From NCBI GenBank assembly GCA_029964075.1, contig CM057134.1:20748905-20812904 (forward strand): DNA of 64,000 nucleotides. The letters are read 5' to 3'. Below the pieces are notes generated by a model that worked only from the letters and a program-made list of their open reading frames with translations, made no database searches and was not told where the DNA came from. Source of the DNA: Patiria pectinifera (Eukaryota; Echinodermata; Asteroidea; Valvatida; Asterinidae). Positions 62,786 through 64,000 of the stretch are shown here, piece after piece; the first letter of the stretch is position 1, and every line of letters starts with the position of its first letter. Position numbers and translations under genes: made by a program.

Positions 62786-64000
62786 CTGCTGATGACAGTT
62801 TGGAAGAGACTCAAAATGCCATGCTGATTACGAAACCCACAACGGTACTACTGTATATTCGACTTTATATGTGCTCGATCTGACCATATTTACACGTTCA
62901 ATTCAATCAATCGAAATAGAGGCCATTTTGAGTTTTCCCTAGAGTGATAGTTGTTTTAAAGTACATGTATTTTAATATAAAAATATGAGTTATTTGCTTT
63001 CGTAATCGCCATATCACTTCTCTGAATTGAAAATAATAACATAAATGCAATTTTGTTAAAACAAATTCAGCACTATGTACATGTACCATGTACATGTATC
63101 CATATTACACCCCCCCCCCCCCGCGCTTTCCAGATATTCCAAACCACTCCCACGTTGACAAAAAAATAGCCAAACCTACATAGTGTATGTAAATATGTGG
63201 ACTTTCCGCAAGGCAATATGTAACCTTAACAATAATACATATTCTGTACAATTCTTTGGGAGGGGGAGGGGTAGTTGCTCATAATGAGCACCTGAGTAGG
63301 AAGAGGGATGGCAGGGGGTGGGCTGTGAGACGGGTACGCCTGTTGGTGTAGATTATGAAAGCTTCACTTGCAAATTGATATCTATTTACAATATTAATTT
63401 AGGCAAATACATGCAGAAATCAAAATCTGAATTTGGTGGCAAGGGAAGGGGCGGGGCCTAGCTGAGAGGGGAGGACTGGACATCATTGGAATGATGGTGC
63501 ACTTCAATCAGAGGACAATGGATATGTCCATTATTCATTGCGGCTTGCAAACACATGAGTTTTGCCCATGTGACAATGATTGTACCGACAATGCCAAGTT
63601 ATTGGTGGGTGGTCACACCCCACCCACAACCCCAAGCAATGCTCCCGGGGGTGGGGGAATGGGAGGCTGTGAAAAGGATCTCTATGTTATTTCTAAAGTA
63701 TTCACTTGCATATCATTTACATTTGCTTCGTTATGCAACATACAAGTTCAAAATTCGGTGGCACAGGGGGGGGGCGGGGCCTAGCCAGGTGTGGGGGGAA
63801 GTACACGACCTACTATTCATCCAATGGTCTAAAAATGATACACAGTCTAATTCTGTTTATAAAAATGTGCTATATTCATAAACAATACCAATTATACAAG
63901 TTATTACTCAAAACAAAGGAAAACACTGAAAATACACTTTTTAAGGTTTTTGTGAAATTTACCATTTTTGGAGCGCTACTGCACAAAGGCTATACAATAA

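Larger units (their letters stand above)
60700..64000. mobile_element. Large inverted-repeat element, right end beyond the window
   Basis: 60700 to about 61440 is the inverse complement of about 63265-64000 (for example ttattgtatagcctttgtgc at the left and its complement at the window end). The arms still match at the window edge, so both real ends lie further out, the left one perhaps near 60210. The centre holds one ORF. This arrangement fits a DNA transposon with long TIRs; superfamily unknown. Confidence 0.6.

Overview
The window reads as AT-rich nuclear DNA of an animal. The evidence is spliceosomal exons with GT/GC-AG borders, a death-domain gene family, an APE-type LINE fragment, hAT-, piggyBac-, mariner- and Mutator-like DNA transposon relatives, a Ty3/Gypsy LTR element and a Ngaro-type tyrosine-recombinase retroelement. 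This mix suits a marine invertebrate, perhaps an echinoderm or another invertebrate deuterostome. The species is inference only. There are no bacterial features, tRNA, rRNA or CRISPR arrays that I can recognise.

Layout. 1-1.2 kb: the last two coding exons and poly(A) signal of an unrecognised plus-strand host gene. 1.3-9.3 kb: non-coding DNA full of short non-autonomous DNA transposons, several with exact target-site duplications (TSDs), plus a decayed third copy of the 5' part of the death-domain gene. 9.3-30.35 kb: paralogue 1 of a large duplicated unit, minus strand, carrying a small death-domain gene whose exon 2 is broken. It holds a solo LTR, several MITEs and, about 100 bp upstream of its first exon, a nearly whole 9.7-kb Ngaro-type element. 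31.2-60.2 kb: paralogue 2 of the same unit, with all four coding exons intact. Its last intron holds a hAT element split by a Ty3/Gypsy element, and its second intron holds a fold-back element, MITEs and a 1.6-kb inverted copy of part of the unit. 60.7 kb to the window end: a large inverted repeat around an unrecognised ORF, running off the window.

The main result is a gene model from tiny phase-1 exons: ATGGCAG / a 69-nt linker exon / a 255-nt death-domain exon / a 74-nt terminal exon, predicting about 134 residues (MAEPMQIEQT... to ...AAGDLR). In copy 2 it spans about 27 kb because of insertions. The death-domain exons of the two copies differ at 17 of 84 residues with only about four or five silent changes, while flanking intron sequence is less diverged. 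This suggests diversifying selection, as expected of an innate-immunity or cell-death adaptor family.

Because the unit exists twice, many insertions have an empty site in the other copy (Ngaro, solo LTR, hAT elements, a Mutator-like MITE). This fixes element ends and TSDs from the window alone and gives a relative order of events.
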